Position numbers and translations under genes: made by a program. Positions 1-8,411 of a DNA stretch of 32,287 bases are shown piece by piece (the stretch's first letter is position 1; every line of letters starts with the position of its first letter). The notes beneath the pieces were generated by a model. It had not been told where the DNA came from and did no database searches. It was given only the letters and a program-made list of their open reading frames with translations. This DNA comes from Bacillota bacterium (GTDB lineage: Bacteria > Bacillota > Sulfobacillia > Sulfobacillales > JAIMBI01): positions 1 through 32,287 of the forward strand of contig JAJZWS010000034.1 in NCBI GenBank assembly GCA_021846565.1. The letters are read 5' to 3'.

Positions 1-108
1 GCGGTCGACCGGGACCCCCGCCCATCGGCGGCCGACCGGGGCCCCCGCCCATCGGCGGCCGACCGGGACCCCCGCCCATCGGCGGCCGACCGGGACCCCC
101 GCCCATCG
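1..108. repeat. Four tandem 27-bp repeats inside infB
   Basis: Four head-to-tail 27-base units fill the left edge of the window and differ at only two positions (a T for C in unit 1 and a G for A in unit 2). They lie in the infB reading frame on the minus strand, where each unit encodes the nine residues PPMGGGPGR. The unit length is a multiple of three, so gain or loss of units keeps the frame. Low-complexity Gly/Pro/Arg-rich linkers are common in IF2 of high-GC bacteria. The array may continue beyond the window. Confidence 0.9.
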
Positions 109-586
109 GCGGGCCGGTACGGACGGCCGCTCCCCGACCCGGCCGCGGATGTCCCGCCGCGGGCGGGGGGCCGCGCCGGTCCCCGGGCACCCGCGCGCCC
201 GGGCGCTGGGCCGGCCCCACGCTGGTCCTCACCGTGGGCACGGCGGAACTCGGTGCCGCCGGCGGCGACGCTTCGGTATCCGGGGTTACGGGGGCGTTCG
301 CGCCGGGACTGGCCGTCTCGGGGCCGCCGCTCGTCGACGGGGCCGTCGCCGCGCCGGTCGGGGGAAGCTTGCCCTGCATAATGTCGCGGACGATCCGCTC
401 CGGTCCCGGCTCGACGGTGCTCATATGGTTGCGAATATTTTCGACCTGCAGCCGATGCAGAAGGTCGATGAGGCGGCGGCTGTCGAGCTTCAGTTCCTTC
501 GCCAGCTCGTATACGCGTATGCCGCGGTCCTTCTCGCTCTTCTCCATCTTGTCGGCTCTGTCCGTCTTGTCCGGTTTCTCTGCCAA
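1..586 (-). CDS. infB: Translation initiation factor IF-2, N-terminal part (partial)
   Basis: IF2 is the GTPase that brings fMet-tRNA to the 30S subunit and promotes subunit joining. Only the first 195 residues are in the window; the G domain and the rest lie beyond the left edge. The start is TTG at 586, seven bases after GGGGAGG; in-frame stops lie just upstream, so no earlier start is possible. After a short charged leader comes the IF2 N-terminal helical domain (IRVYELAKELKLDSRRLIDL, about residues 21-40, then VRDIMQGKLPP). It is followed by an Ala/Pro/Gly-rich linker and the PPMGGGPGR repeats. It is the last gene of the nusA-ylxR-ylxQ-infB unit. The identification rests on the N domain and the gene order. 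Confidence 0.9.
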   Translation of the reverse strand, partial: MAEKPDKTDRADKMEKSEKDRGIRVYELAKELKLDSRRLIDLLHRLQVENIRNHMSTVEPGPERIVRDIMQGKLPPTGAATAPSTSGGPETASPGANAPVTPDTEASPPAAPSSAVPTVRTSVGPAQRPGARVPGDRRGPPPAAGHPRPGRGAAVRTGPPMGGGPGRPPMGGGPGRPPMGGGPGRPPMGGGPGRP

Positions 587-587
587 G

Positions 588-908
588 ATAATTCCTCCCC
601 GTGGTCTCCGCGATGGCTCCTAACAATCCCTTCACCAAACTTTTCTGTGTGACGGCCACCACAGCGTGCGGACCCATGCCAATCGCCACACCCAGCTCCA
701 TCTTGGTGCCCAGCACTACCAGTGGGATGGCCCGCTCGTCGGTCCAGCTTTCGTAGCGGCGGCGCACCGAGTGCCCCGCGTCCTCGGCCACCACCACCGC
801 GCGGGCGCGATTTTCCTGCAGTGCCCGACGCACCTGGGAGTCCCCGGGCGCCAGGCGCCCCGCTCGCTTGGCCAGTCCCAGCCAGTCCGTCCACCGGCCG
901 TTAGCCAT
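588..908 (-). CDS. ylxQ: YlxQ, L7Ae-family ribosomal-associated protein (3' end undefined)
   Basis: YlxQ is a small L7Ae-like kink-turn RNA-binding protein encoded between ylxR and infB in Bacillota. Residues 1-90 fit: GLAKRAGRLAPGDSQVRRAL, then a beta strand (ARAVVVAEDA), then IPLVVLGTKMELGVAIGMG and VVAVTQKSLVKGLL. The ATG start at 908 follows GGAGGAG by six bases and overlaps the ylxR stop by eight bases. The frame has no stop where a protein of about 100 residues should end. It stays open through the infB ribosome-binding site and on through infB to position 1. The end given here is only the point where infB begins. A lost stop, a small frameshift or a sequence error could explain this. 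Confidence 0.7.
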
Positions 909-1218
909 GAGGGGCTCCTCCCGGCGCGCCCGCCGTCAAGTCGGCCATCGCCGCCCTGAGGCTCGCGACCACCTGCTCCGGAAGTGGAGTCGGCAACGAC
1001 AGGCCCCGCTCCAGGCGGCGGCTTTTCAATGCGGTGTCCAAGCATGCCGCGACCGGGCACAAATAGGCCCCGCGTCCCGATTTCTTGCCGGTGGCGTCGA
1101 CCGACACCACGCCGTCGGGACTCCTCACCACCCGGATCAAGTCACGCTTGTCCGCCGTCCGGCCACAGGCGACACACGACCGGATGGGCCGCCGGCGCGC
1201 TCGCCCCCCCGTCACCAT
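901..1218 (-). CDS. ylxR: YlxR/RnpM, DUF448 RNA-binding protein
   Basis: This 105-residue protein belongs to the YlxR (DUF448) family, nucleic-acid-binding proteins found next to nusA; in B. subtilis the protein (RnpM) is reported to modulate RNase P. The family signature is clear: RPIRSCVACGRTADKRDLIR near the N-terminus, then GRGAYLCPVAACLDTAL. The two Cys of CVAC and the later Cys pair are typical. The ATG start at 1218 is preceded by AGGAGG with a six-base spacer and overlaps the end of nusA by seven bases, suggesting translational coupling. A GTG directly after it is an alternative start. Its stop overlaps the ylxQ start. Confidence 0.93.
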   Translation of the reverse strand: MVTGGRARRRPIRSCVACGRTADKRDLIRVVRSPDGVVSVDATGKKSGRGAYLCPVAACLDTALKSRRLERGLSLPTPLPEQVVASLRAAMADLTAGAPGGAPHG

Positions 1219-2315
1219 GCCCCGCCTCCTGCCTGCGACTCCGAGCGAATGTCTACCTTGTACTGGGTCAGCTTGGCGGCGAGGCGGGCGTTCTGCCCGT
1301 CCTTGCCGATGGCGAGCGACAGCTGGTAGTCCGGTACGACGACCCGAGCATGGCGGGTGTCGCCATCCACGTCTACCGACACCACCTTGGCCGGCGACAG
1401 CGCGTGGGCCACCAACACGGCGGGGTCGGGATCCCAGTGAATGATGTCCAGCTTTTCGCCGCGGATCTCGTTCACGATCGCCTGCACGCGCTTGCCCTGT
1501 GGACCAACACACGCGCCCACGGGATCCAGGTCGGGATCGTCGGCCCACACCGAGATTTTCGACCGATAGCCGGCCTCCCGGGCAATCGCCTTAATGTGCA
1601 CCAAGCCGTCGTGGATTTCGGGCACCTCCAATTCAAACAGGCGCTTCAGCAAACCCGGGTGGGTCCGCGACACATAAATCTCCGGCCCGCGGGCCGCTTT
1701 CTTGACCTCCACGACGTAGGCGCGCACCCGTTCGCCTGAGCGCAGGTCCTCGCTGGCCACTTGGTCCGCCGGACGCAAGATCGCTTGGGTGCGCCCCAAA
1801 TCCACGAATAACCGCTGGTGCAAATCCGCCCCCCGAAACAGGTCCGCCAAATCGCGGCCCGCCGCGTCCGTGCTGCCCTGCACCCGCTGGACGACCCCGC
1901 TCACCACGTCGCCTTCCCGGCTCGAAAATTCTTGATAGATAAGGCCGCGCTCCGCCTCGCGGATGCGCTGCATCACCACCTGCTTGGCGGTCTGCGCCGC
2001 AATCCGGCTGAAGCTGCTGGGCGTCACGTTGTATTCCACCACGTCGCCCGGGTCCAGCGTCGGATTGTCTCGGTGCGCGTCTGCCAGCAACACCTCGGTG
2101 CGCTCGTCGTCCACCGCCTCGACCACGGTCTTAATGGCAAACACCTGCGGTTCGCCCGTTTGCCGGTCCACCTCCACGCGCACGTTCTGGGTCACACCGA
2201 AGTGCCGACGATAGGCCGAGATGAGCGCCGCCTCGATCGCCTGAATTAAAATCTCTTTATCGATTCCCCGATCGCGCTCCAAATCGGAGAGCGCTCCGAG
2301 AAATTCGGCGTTCAT
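1212..2315 (-). CDS. nusA: Transcription termination/antitermination factor NusA
   Basis: NusA binds RNA polymerase and the nascent transcript and modulates pausing, intrinsic termination and antitermination. At 367 residues it has the short Bacillota length, without the acidic C-terminal repeats of E. coli NusA. In order it shows the N-terminal RNAP-binding domain (about 1-125, EFLGALSDLERDRGIDKEIL), an S1 domain (about 130-200), and two KH domains with GACVGPQGKRVQAIVNEI and then YQLSLAIGKDGQNARLAAKL. The ATG at 2315 has AGGAGG eleven bases upstream. A GTG nine bases earlier would begin only two bases after that motif, so it is less likely. It is the first gene after a candidate promoter and leader hairpin. 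Confidence 0.95.
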   Translation of the reverse strand: MNAEFLGALSDLERDRGIDKEILIQAIEAALISAYRRHFGVTQNVRVEVDRQTGEPQVFAIKTVVEAVDDERTEVLLADAHRDNPTLDPGDVVEYNVTPSSFSRIAAQTAKQVVMQRIREAERGLIYQEFSSREGDVVSGVVQRVQGSTDAAGRDLADLFRGADLHQRLFVDLGRTQAILRPADQVASEDLRSGERVRAYVVEVKKAARGPEIYVSRTHPGLLKRLFELEVPEIHDGLVHIKAIAREAGYRSKISVWADDPDLDPVGACVGPQGKRVQAIVNEIRGEKLDIIHWDPDPAVLVAHALSPAKVVSVDVDGDTRHARVVVPDYQLSLAIGKDGQNARLAAKLTQYKVDIRSESQAGGGAW

Positions 2316-2419
2316 CCTGCCCACGACCTCCTATCAACTTCGCTGTGGATATTCCACGCTGGTCCCATCTCACACCAAACCAACCGCACCCTAAGGGGAG
2401 CGGAACATCCCGGCATGTG

Positions 2420-2443
2420 AAAAGAGTGGGCCCACACCCACTC
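2420..2443 (-). terminator. Hairpin with short U-run in the nusA leader (possible attenuator)
   Basis: On the minus strand a perfect 7-bp stem (GAGTGGG / CCCACTC) with a six-base loop is followed directly by four T residues. It lies about 60 bases after the -10 box of the candidate nusA promoter and about 105 bases before the nusA start, so it is in the leader RNA. The short U-run makes it a weak intrinsic terminator or pause site. Since NusA stimulates hairpin-dependent pausing and termination, autoregulation by attenuation is conceivable but is inference. Confidence 0.4.
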
Positions 2444-2500
2444 CGATCGCTTGGCACCGATGGTGCACGCCTATGCACGGCCCGGTCGGATTCCACATTC

Positions 2501-2530
2501 ACTATACCACAGGGCCCATGGCCTACTCAA
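2501..2530 (-). promoter_or_regulatory. Candidate sigma-A promoter for nusA-ylxR-ylxQ-infB
   Basis: On the minus strand TTGAGT (2530-2525) and TATAGT (2506-2501) are separated by 18 bases, close to the vegetative consensus. The -35 hexamer overlaps the final stop codon of the decayed transporter gene. A transcript starting near 2494 would have a leader of about 180 bases containing the hairpin at 2420-2443. Confidence 0.55.
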
Positions 2531-3563
2531 GCGGCCGTCCCCCTGCCGCACCGATGAAAAAGGGCCACCCGACCGAGAACGGCAGCACGTATCCCGTCGT
2601 GAGGCCTTGCACGGTCCCCCGTTCGGCGGCGCCCACGCCATCCATCAGCCACGCATTGAAGCTGGGGCCAATCATGGTCATGACCGACGATTCCCCCACC
2701 GACAGTGCGATGGCAGTTCGCACGGTGGGCACCACCCCGTAGCCGGCTGCCCCGAGCGCGTTCATCAAACCCGCCGCCTACCACCACCAGGCGGCGCCAC
2801 GGGGCTTGATCCGCGATTCGGCCCGCCACCACGCTCATGAACAAGTGCGGGAGCGAGAAGAGCGTCCATGACAGCCCAAGCGCCACCCGGGTCGCCCCGG
2901 GATGGTGCAAACAAACGCTCCCGGCGGCATCGTAGACCCCAAGCGTACCGGTCTACCCGACAGACCACCAAGAGTCACCAACCCGGCGGCCACACCCTTG
3001 GGTTTCAGGGAGGCGGGCCCGAGCCCGACATGTCCGCCCCGGGGCAGCCGCCCCGCTGCCAGGAGGGCGGCTGCCCCGTCAGCAGGGCGCCCCCGACGAA
3101 CATGCCCGTCATTCCCAGACTGGTCGCCAGTGTGGACCGGACGAGTGCTCCGCGGCCAGACCGGCCATCTGGGCGGCCACCATCGACCCGCACGCCCGCC
3201 CCTGACGGTCGGCGGGAACGAAGTCCGGCACCGACGCCAGGGCCGCCCCGGCGCCAAATTCCCACAGCGCCCGCCACACGCGACATAACTGGTCGCTGCC
3301 CAGTGGCCCGAAAACGTGCGCGTGCCCAGCGCCGCCAACCGCAGCCCGCCCATCAGCACCTGCCGCCGACCGATCCGGTCGGACCAGCGTCCCTGCAACA
3401 GCTGCGCCGCGAGGCCCGCCAGGCCGTAGGCAGCCACCAGCCAACGGAGCCACACCAAGGGCACGCCCTGCGCGTGCACGTAGAGCGGCAGGACGCTCGC
3501 AAACCCCATCCAGGCTACCGCCTGTGCGACGAGGAGCGCGGCCCCGGGGGAGAGCCGCGCCAT
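2523..3563 (-). pseudogene. Decayed MFS transporter gene
   Basis: The conceptual product resembles a major facilitator superfamily transporter but is spread over several frames. From the ATG at 3563 one frame gives helices 1-3 with the MFS loop motif in QGRWSDRIGRRQVLMGG. Near 3290 the similarity jumps to a second frame (LASVPDFVPADRQG), near 3140 to a third (LATSLGMTGMFVGGALLTG), near 2900 to another (FSLPHLFMSVVAGRIADQ) and near 2770 to a last one (GPSFNAWLMDGVGAAERGTV) that ends at 2523. At least four frameshifts are needed, so a functional product is very unlikely. Its ATG overlaps the polC stop (TAATG), so it was once translationally coupled to polC. It lies where rimP is usually found. 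Substrate unknown. Confidence 0.8.
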
Positions 3564-6500
3564 TAAAACAGTGCCAGCTGGCGGGTTTCGCCCAGGTCGT
3601 CCAGCGCGCCGTACTGCCGCAAGAGCTCCAGCACGGGCTTGGCGATCCGTGCCCGCTCCCGCAGATCCTCAATCGAGGTGAAGGGCCCGGCGCTGCGGCT
3701 CTCCACGATGCGCGCCGCCGCCGTGCGCCCCAGTCCCGGCAACGCCCCGAAGGGCACCATGAGTCCGTCAGGGGCCACCACCTCAAATCGTTCCGCCTGA
3801 GATTCCATCAGGGAGAGGGGCAAAAACCGAAATCCGCGCAGCAACATCTCTGCCACGACGTCCAGCACCGATGCCCGGGCCCTGTCCTTGGCCGTCGCGT
3901 CGTTGGCCAACCCCTCGAGCCGCTCTTGCTCCTGACGCACGGCGCCGAGTCCGGCGAGGGCCACATCCGGCCGGAAGTCGTCCCGCCGGAGGGTGAAATA
4001 CACTGCGTAGTACGGGAGCGGATGGTGCACTTTGAACCATGCGATGCGCCAGCCCATCGTGACATACGCGGCCGCGTGTGCCTTGGGAAACAGATACGTG
4101 ATGCGGTCGCACGACTGGATGTACCACGCCGGGACCCCGACGGCCCGCATGGCGTCCCGCTCCGCATCGGACAGCGCCCGCCCCCGCCGCACGTGTTCTG
4201 AAATCCCAAACGCATCGGCCGGGGGCATCCCGCGGCGGATGAGATGCGTCATCACATCGTCGCGCGTGGCGATCACCTCCGACAGCGAGGCCACCCGTTC
4301 CCGAATCAGCGCCTCCGCATTGTTGGCCCACACATTCGTTCCATGCGAAAGTCCCGAAATGCGCACCAAATCACTGAAACTTTGGGGCCGTGTCTCCATC
4401 AGCATACGCCGCACAAACGCAGTCCCAAACTCTGGCAGGCCCACCGTGCCGACCCCCGTACCCAACTGGTCCTCGCTCAGGCCGAGACTCGTGGTGCCAG
4501 AAAACAAGGCCATCGTCTTGGCGTCCTGAAAGGGGACGGCATCAATGGGCTGGCCGGTCAGCTCCGTCAGCATCCGCAGCGTCGTCGGATCTTCATGCCC
4601 CAACAGGTCCAGTTTCAACAAGCGTCCCTCAATGGCGTGATAATCGAAGTGCGTCGTGCGCACGTCGGTCGTGGCGGCGTCGGCCGGCCGCTGCACCGGC
4701 GTGTAGTGGTGGATGTCGTCGCCGGCGGGCACCAGCATGAGGCCGCCGGGATGCTGACCCGTGGTGCGTTTAACCCCGGTGAGGCCCAGCACCAGCCGGT
4801 CCACCTCGACCGCGTGCAGCTCCCGCCCGGTTTCCCGGCTCCAAGCCTTGACCAGCCCAAACGCCGTCCTTTCCGCAACGGTAGCAATGGTCCCCGCGCG
4901 AAACACCTGGCCCGCTCCAAAAAGTTCCTCCGTGTAGCGGTGAATGGTCCCCTGATAATCTCCGGAAAAATTTAGGTCGATGTCGGGAACCTTCTCCCCG
5001 TGAAACCCCAAGAAGGTTTCAAAGGGGATGTCCTGCCCATCTCCCAGCAAGGCCGTCCCACAGTCGGGACAGTCCCGGGGGGGCAGGTCAAACCCCGACC
5101 CCACCCCGCCATCCGCCTCCTCCGCGAGGCGGCACCAGCGGCACGCCGGACAGCGATAGTGCGGCGGCAGGGGATTGACCTCGGTGATGTCCAGATAAGT
5201 GGCCACCAGGGACGACCCCACCGAGCCCCGGCTCCCCACCAGGTATCCGTCCTCGATCGTCTTCTTGGCGAGACGGTGCGCCGTATAGTACACGCTTGCG
5301 TAGCCGTGCTCCAAGATCGCGCTAATTTCCCGCTCTAGCCGCTTTGCCACAAAGTCGGGCACGGGTTCGCCATAGAGGGTCCGTGCGCGCTCCCACGGCA
5401 ACGTCGATACACTGGACTCGGCGTCCGGCAGGTTTGGGCTGTGCAGCCCCTCGGGGATGGGCTCCAACGGGGCCAGCTGCTCCATCAGGGCCACCGGCGC
5501 CGTAACCACCACGCGAAGAGCCCGCTCAGGCCCCAAGAAGGCCATCTCCGCCAGCATGCCCCCAGTCGAGCGCAGATGGAGCGCTCCGTGCCGCGCGTGC
5601 AGATCGGTTTTGGCGGTGGTGGCCAAAATGTCCCGGAGGACCGCATCTTCGGGCAGCAGATAGTGGGCGTCGGACGTGGCCACCACGGGCCGTCCGTGCC
5701 GCTCGCCCAACGCGACGATGTCTGCCAGCAGGGTTTGCACGCGCTCGGGGTCGCCGAGCCAGCCGTCGTCCGCCCAGTCGGCCGCGGCCGACGGCGGCAC
5801 CACCTCCAGAAAATCGTAGCGCTCGACGACCGCATCTAGCGCCTCCACGGGGCGGCCTTGCAGCAGGGCCGACGACAGCTCGCCGTCCAACGCAGGAGCC
5901 CCGAGCAACCAGTCGGCCCGGTGCGCCGCCAGCACCGACGCAGGCAGTCGCGGCACCCGGTGAAAATACTGGAGGTGGGCGTCCGACACGGCTCGATAGA
6001 GGGCCAACAGGCCATCGGCGTGGCGAGGATACACCAACACGGGGTAGGGACGGCCCGCGGCCACGGGAATCGCGACCCGCTGTCCCAGCCCCTCATCCGC
6101 CAGGGCACTCCCCTCCGGACGGGCCAGCAGCGCCAACGCCAACTGGCCACACGCTTCGGCATCCGACTGCGCCCGATGATGCTGATCGAGCGGGATTTTG
6201 AGTTCGCGGCACAGCGGGTCGAGGCCGTACTGCCGCTGCAGGGGCAGCACCGCCCGTGCCAATCCGAGCGTGTCGAGGACCGGCCACGGCCCGTGCCCTG
6301 GCTCCAGCCACGGCGCCAAAAAGCCATAGTCAAACGCGGCATTGTGCGCCACCAGCACGGCGCCGGCACAGAAGGCACGAAACGCCTCCATGACTGCCTC
6401 TACCGTTGAAGCGTCGGCCAATTCCTCTGGCTTGATGCCGGTGATCGCCTGAGACGCCGCCGACATGGGGCGGCGAGCGGGGCGAATCAGCCGAGAAAAC

Positions 6501-7681
6501 CGACCCACCACGGTACCGCGCTCCAAGCGTACGGCTCCCAGCTCAATGATGTCCTGGGTCAAGGGCGAGAGACCCGTGGTTTCGATGTCCACCGCCACCA
6601 GCGGCCAGTCCCGCCAAGGCGCGTCGGGCGCCGGCCCGGTGAGCATCTGGCCCTCGTCGTCCACCACATACGCTTCCACACCGTACAGCACGCGGATCCC
6701 GTGCCGCCGACCTTGGTCGGCAGCTTCGGGGAACGCCTGCACCACCCCGTGATCCACCACCGCGACGGCCGGGTGGCCCAAGGCGGCGGCCCGGCCCACC
6801 AGCGCCGGTACATCAATCACCGAATCCATCGCACTCATCTTGGTGTGCGCATGCCACTCCACGCGGCTCGCGTCCGCCTCGTCGTCTACCTCGGGGTCTG
6901 GTCGTAGCTCGAGGTGCTTCACTTTCAGCACCGGCTCGCCTGCCCGGTCTTTCTCGATCGCGCCGTCCGCCCGCACCCAGCGTCCCACGGCAAAGGGCGC
7001 GGTCGCCGTGTCATCGTCGCGGGCCAAATAGAGGCGCAGGGTCAGAGAGGTGCTGAAGTCTGTGAGGCCCACCAGGAGCAGGCGCTGGCCGTCGCGCAGG
7101 AGGCGCTCCTCCCGCGAAAAAATCTTGCCCTCGACGGTGACCACGCCCGCGCCGGCCGCCACCTGGTCCAGAGGGCGGGGCACTCCCTCCGGCGCGCCCC
7201 CAAACCGGGGCGGCGCCGGGGGTGCGGGCGGCAGGGCGATCGCTCGGGGCCCCTCGGCCGCCGGCGCCGCCACCTCCACCATCACCGGCGGCATGTCTGC
7301 CACGAGCTGACGGAGGCGGTCTTCGCCCCCCCACTGCTCCCAGATGGCCGCGCCACCGCTGCCCGACACGGTCAGCACCAAGGACCCATCGGGTTCTTGG
7401 CGCACGCCCCCTTGATCGACCAATCCTCGGGGCAGCACCGCGCGCACGCGGTCGGGAATCGTGGACGCCTCGCCGGCGACCGACAGACGGACCCGCGCGG
7501 CGAGGCTCTGGGACAGGGCATCCGTCGCCATGGCCGCCAGCGCGTCGGTCCATCCGGCACCCACCCGCACGGCAACCGCCACCTCGGCCAAATCCTCGCT
7601 CCAGGTCACGGCGACGACGGTGGCAAGGTCCGGGTGGTCGCGGCAAAATGCTGCCCACGGGCTGTCCGCTGTCACGCTCAA
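3563..7681 (-). CDS. polC: DNA polymerase III alpha subunit, PolC type
   Basis: PolC is the replicative DNA polymerase of Bacillota, with built-in 3'-5' proofreading. The 1372 residues (B. subtilis about 1437) show an N-terminal region, an OB fold (about 175-265) and a PHP domain (from about 273, HAHTKMSAMD and VDHGVVQAFPEA). A DEDDh exonuclease follows (about 362-525, starting VDIETTGL) and is inserted in the PHP domain. The polymerase core has a four-Cys zinc module (CPACRWC ... CPDC), the catalytic PDIDLNFSGDYQ, and palm and finger motifs. A helix-hairpin-helix tail (PGLGRTAAARIVES) is also seen. The TTG start at 7681 is four bases after AGGAGG; a GTG at 7675 is an alternative with a ten-base spacer. 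The stop overlaps the decayed MFS gene by one base. Confidence 0.97.
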   Translation of the reverse strand: MSVTADSPWAAFCRDHPDLATVVAVTWSEDLAEVAVAVRVGAGWTDALAAMATDALSQSLAARVRLSVAGEASTIPDRVRAVLPRGLVDQGGVRQEPDGSLVLTVSGSGGAAIWEQWGGEDRLRQLVADMPPVMVEVAAPAAEGPRAIALPPAPPAPPRFGGAPEGVPRPLDQVAAGAGVVTVEGKIFSREERLLRDGQRLLLVGLTDFSTSLTLRLYLARDDDTATAPFAVGRWVRADGAIEKDRAGEPVLKVKHLELRPDPEVDDEADASRVEWHAHTKMSAMDSVIDVPALVGRAAALGHPAVAVVDHGVVQAFPEAADQGRRHGIRVLYGVEAYVVDDEGQMLTGPAPDAPWRDWPLVAVDIETTGLSPLTQDIIELGAVRLERGTVVGRFSRLIRPARRPMSAASQAITGIKPEELADASTVEAVMEAFRAFCAGAVLVAHNAAFDYGFLAPWLEPGHGPWPVLDTLGLARAVLPLQRQYGLDPLCRELKIPLDQHHRAQSDAEACGQLALALLARPEGSALADEGLGQRVAIPVAAGRPYPVLVYPRHADGLLALYRAVSDAHLQYFHRVPRLPASVLAAHRADWLLGAPALDGELSSALLQGRPVEALDAVVERYDFLEVVPPSAAADWADDGWLGDPERVQTLLADIVALGERHGRPVVATSDAHYLLPEDAVLRDILATTAKTDLHARHGALHLRSTGGMLAEMAFLGPERALRVVVTAPVALMEQLAPLEPIPEGLHSPNLPDAESSVSTLPWERARTLYGEPVPDFVAKRLEREISAILEHGYASVYYTAHRLAKKTIEDGYLVGSRGSVGSSLVATYLDITEVNPLPPHYRCPACRWCRLAEEADGGVGSGFDLPPRDCPDCGTALLGDGQDIPFETFLGFHGEKVPDIDLNFSGDYQGTIHRYTEELFGAGQVFRAGTIATVAERTAFGLVKAWSRETGRELHAVEVDRLVLGLTGVKRTTGQHPGGLMLVPAGDDIHHYTPVQRPADAATTDVRTTHFDYHAIEGRLLKLDLLGHEDPTTLRMLTELTGQPIDAVPFQDAKTMALFSGTTSLGLSEDQLGTGVGTVGLPEFGTAFVRRMLMETRPQSFSDLVRISGLSHGTNVWANNAEALIRERVASLSEVIATRDDVMTHLIRRGMPPADAFGISEHVRRGRALSDAERDAMRAVGVPAWYIQSCDRITYLFPKAHAAAYVTMGWRIAWFKVHHPLPYYAVYFTLRRDDFRPDVALAGLGAVRQEQERLEGLANDATAKDRARASVLDVVAEMLLRGFRFLPLSLMESQAERFEVVAPDGLMVPFGALPGLGRTAAARIVESRSAGPFTSIEDLRERARIAKPVLELLRQYGALDDLGETRQLALF

Positions 7682-7751
7682 GTGGCCTCCTCAACATGCT
7701 CACGCCCGCCGGCGGCGCGATGACCGCTGGCGAAGCCCTCGGCCGCCCCGC

Positions 7752-8396
7752 TTAGATCCGAGGGATCTCGCGAATAATTTCCCAGTACATGCGCATCCGG
7801 GCGGCCAATCCCTTCGCCAGCCCCATCTTCTCTTCCTTCATGACTTGCGACAAGTCCTGCAGGACCACCTCCCGAATCGACACCCCGCGCCGCTTCAGCG
7901 CGCGGTTCAGGGCCAGCTCAACCCCGAATCGGCTGTCGCCGATCGCGACCTTCTCCATCAGGTGGCGCCTGAGGGCCCGCTGGCCGGACAGAAAGGGCGC
8001 CAGCGCCAGCGCCAGATCGGTGGAGACCCGGCCCCCTTCAAAAACCCCCACCGTGGCCTCCACCTCGCCCGACAGCACGGGTTCCAGCAGCGCCCGCACA
8101 TGGGCGGGCGTGAGGCCCACCAGGTCCGCATCCAGGAAGACGATCACGTCGCTGCCCTGGGCCGCTTCCACGCCCATGTGCATGGCGGCTCCCTTGCCTT
8201 GATTGGTGGGCAGCTCGACCACCCGGGCGCCCGCCATGCGGGCAACCACCGCGGTGGCATCGGTTGACCCGTCGCTCACCACGATCACCTGATCAATGTC
8301 CGGCATGCTGCGCACGACGTCCAAGACGGGCCCGATGGTGTCCGCCTCGTTATAGGCCGGAATCACCAAGCTCACGCGTTCACGTGAGTTCGCCAT
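7752..8396 (-). CDS. GT2-type glycosyltransferase (GT-A fold)
   Basis: This 214-residue soluble protein is a family 2-like glycosyltransferase. It opens with SLVIPAYNEADTIGPVLDVV, has VVSDGSTDAT for the nucleotide sugar, the NQGKGAAMHMGVEAA segment and the metal-binding DADL motif (FLDADLVGL). No membrane segment is visible. The layout resembles polyprenyl-phosphate sugar transferases and glucosyl-3-phosphoglycerate synthases (GpgS), but donor and acceptor cannot be told. It sits between proS and polC, a place with no such gene in B. subtilis, and is probably cotranscribed. The ATG start at 8396 follows AAGGGTGG weakly. Confidence 0.85.
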   Translation of the reverse strand: MANSRERVSLVIPAYNEADTIGPVLDVVRSMPDIDQVIVVSDGSTDATAVVARMAGARVVELPTNQGKGAAMHMGVEAAQGSDVIVFLDADLVGLTPAHVRALLEPVLSGEVEATVGVFEGGRVSTDLALALAPFLSGQRALRRHLMEKVAIGDSRFGVELALNRALKRRGVSIREVVLQDLSQVMKEEKMGLAKGLAARMRMYWEIIREIPRI

Positions 8397-8411
8397 GCTC
8401 GGGCCACCCTT

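Noticed and set aside
1-108. Tandem repeats that could suggest a CRISPR array
   Set aside because: The units are head to tail with no unique spacers and are in frame with infB.
2316-2522. A possible short rimP remnant
   Set aside because: The 200 bases show only promoter and leader elements, with no frame resembling RimP.
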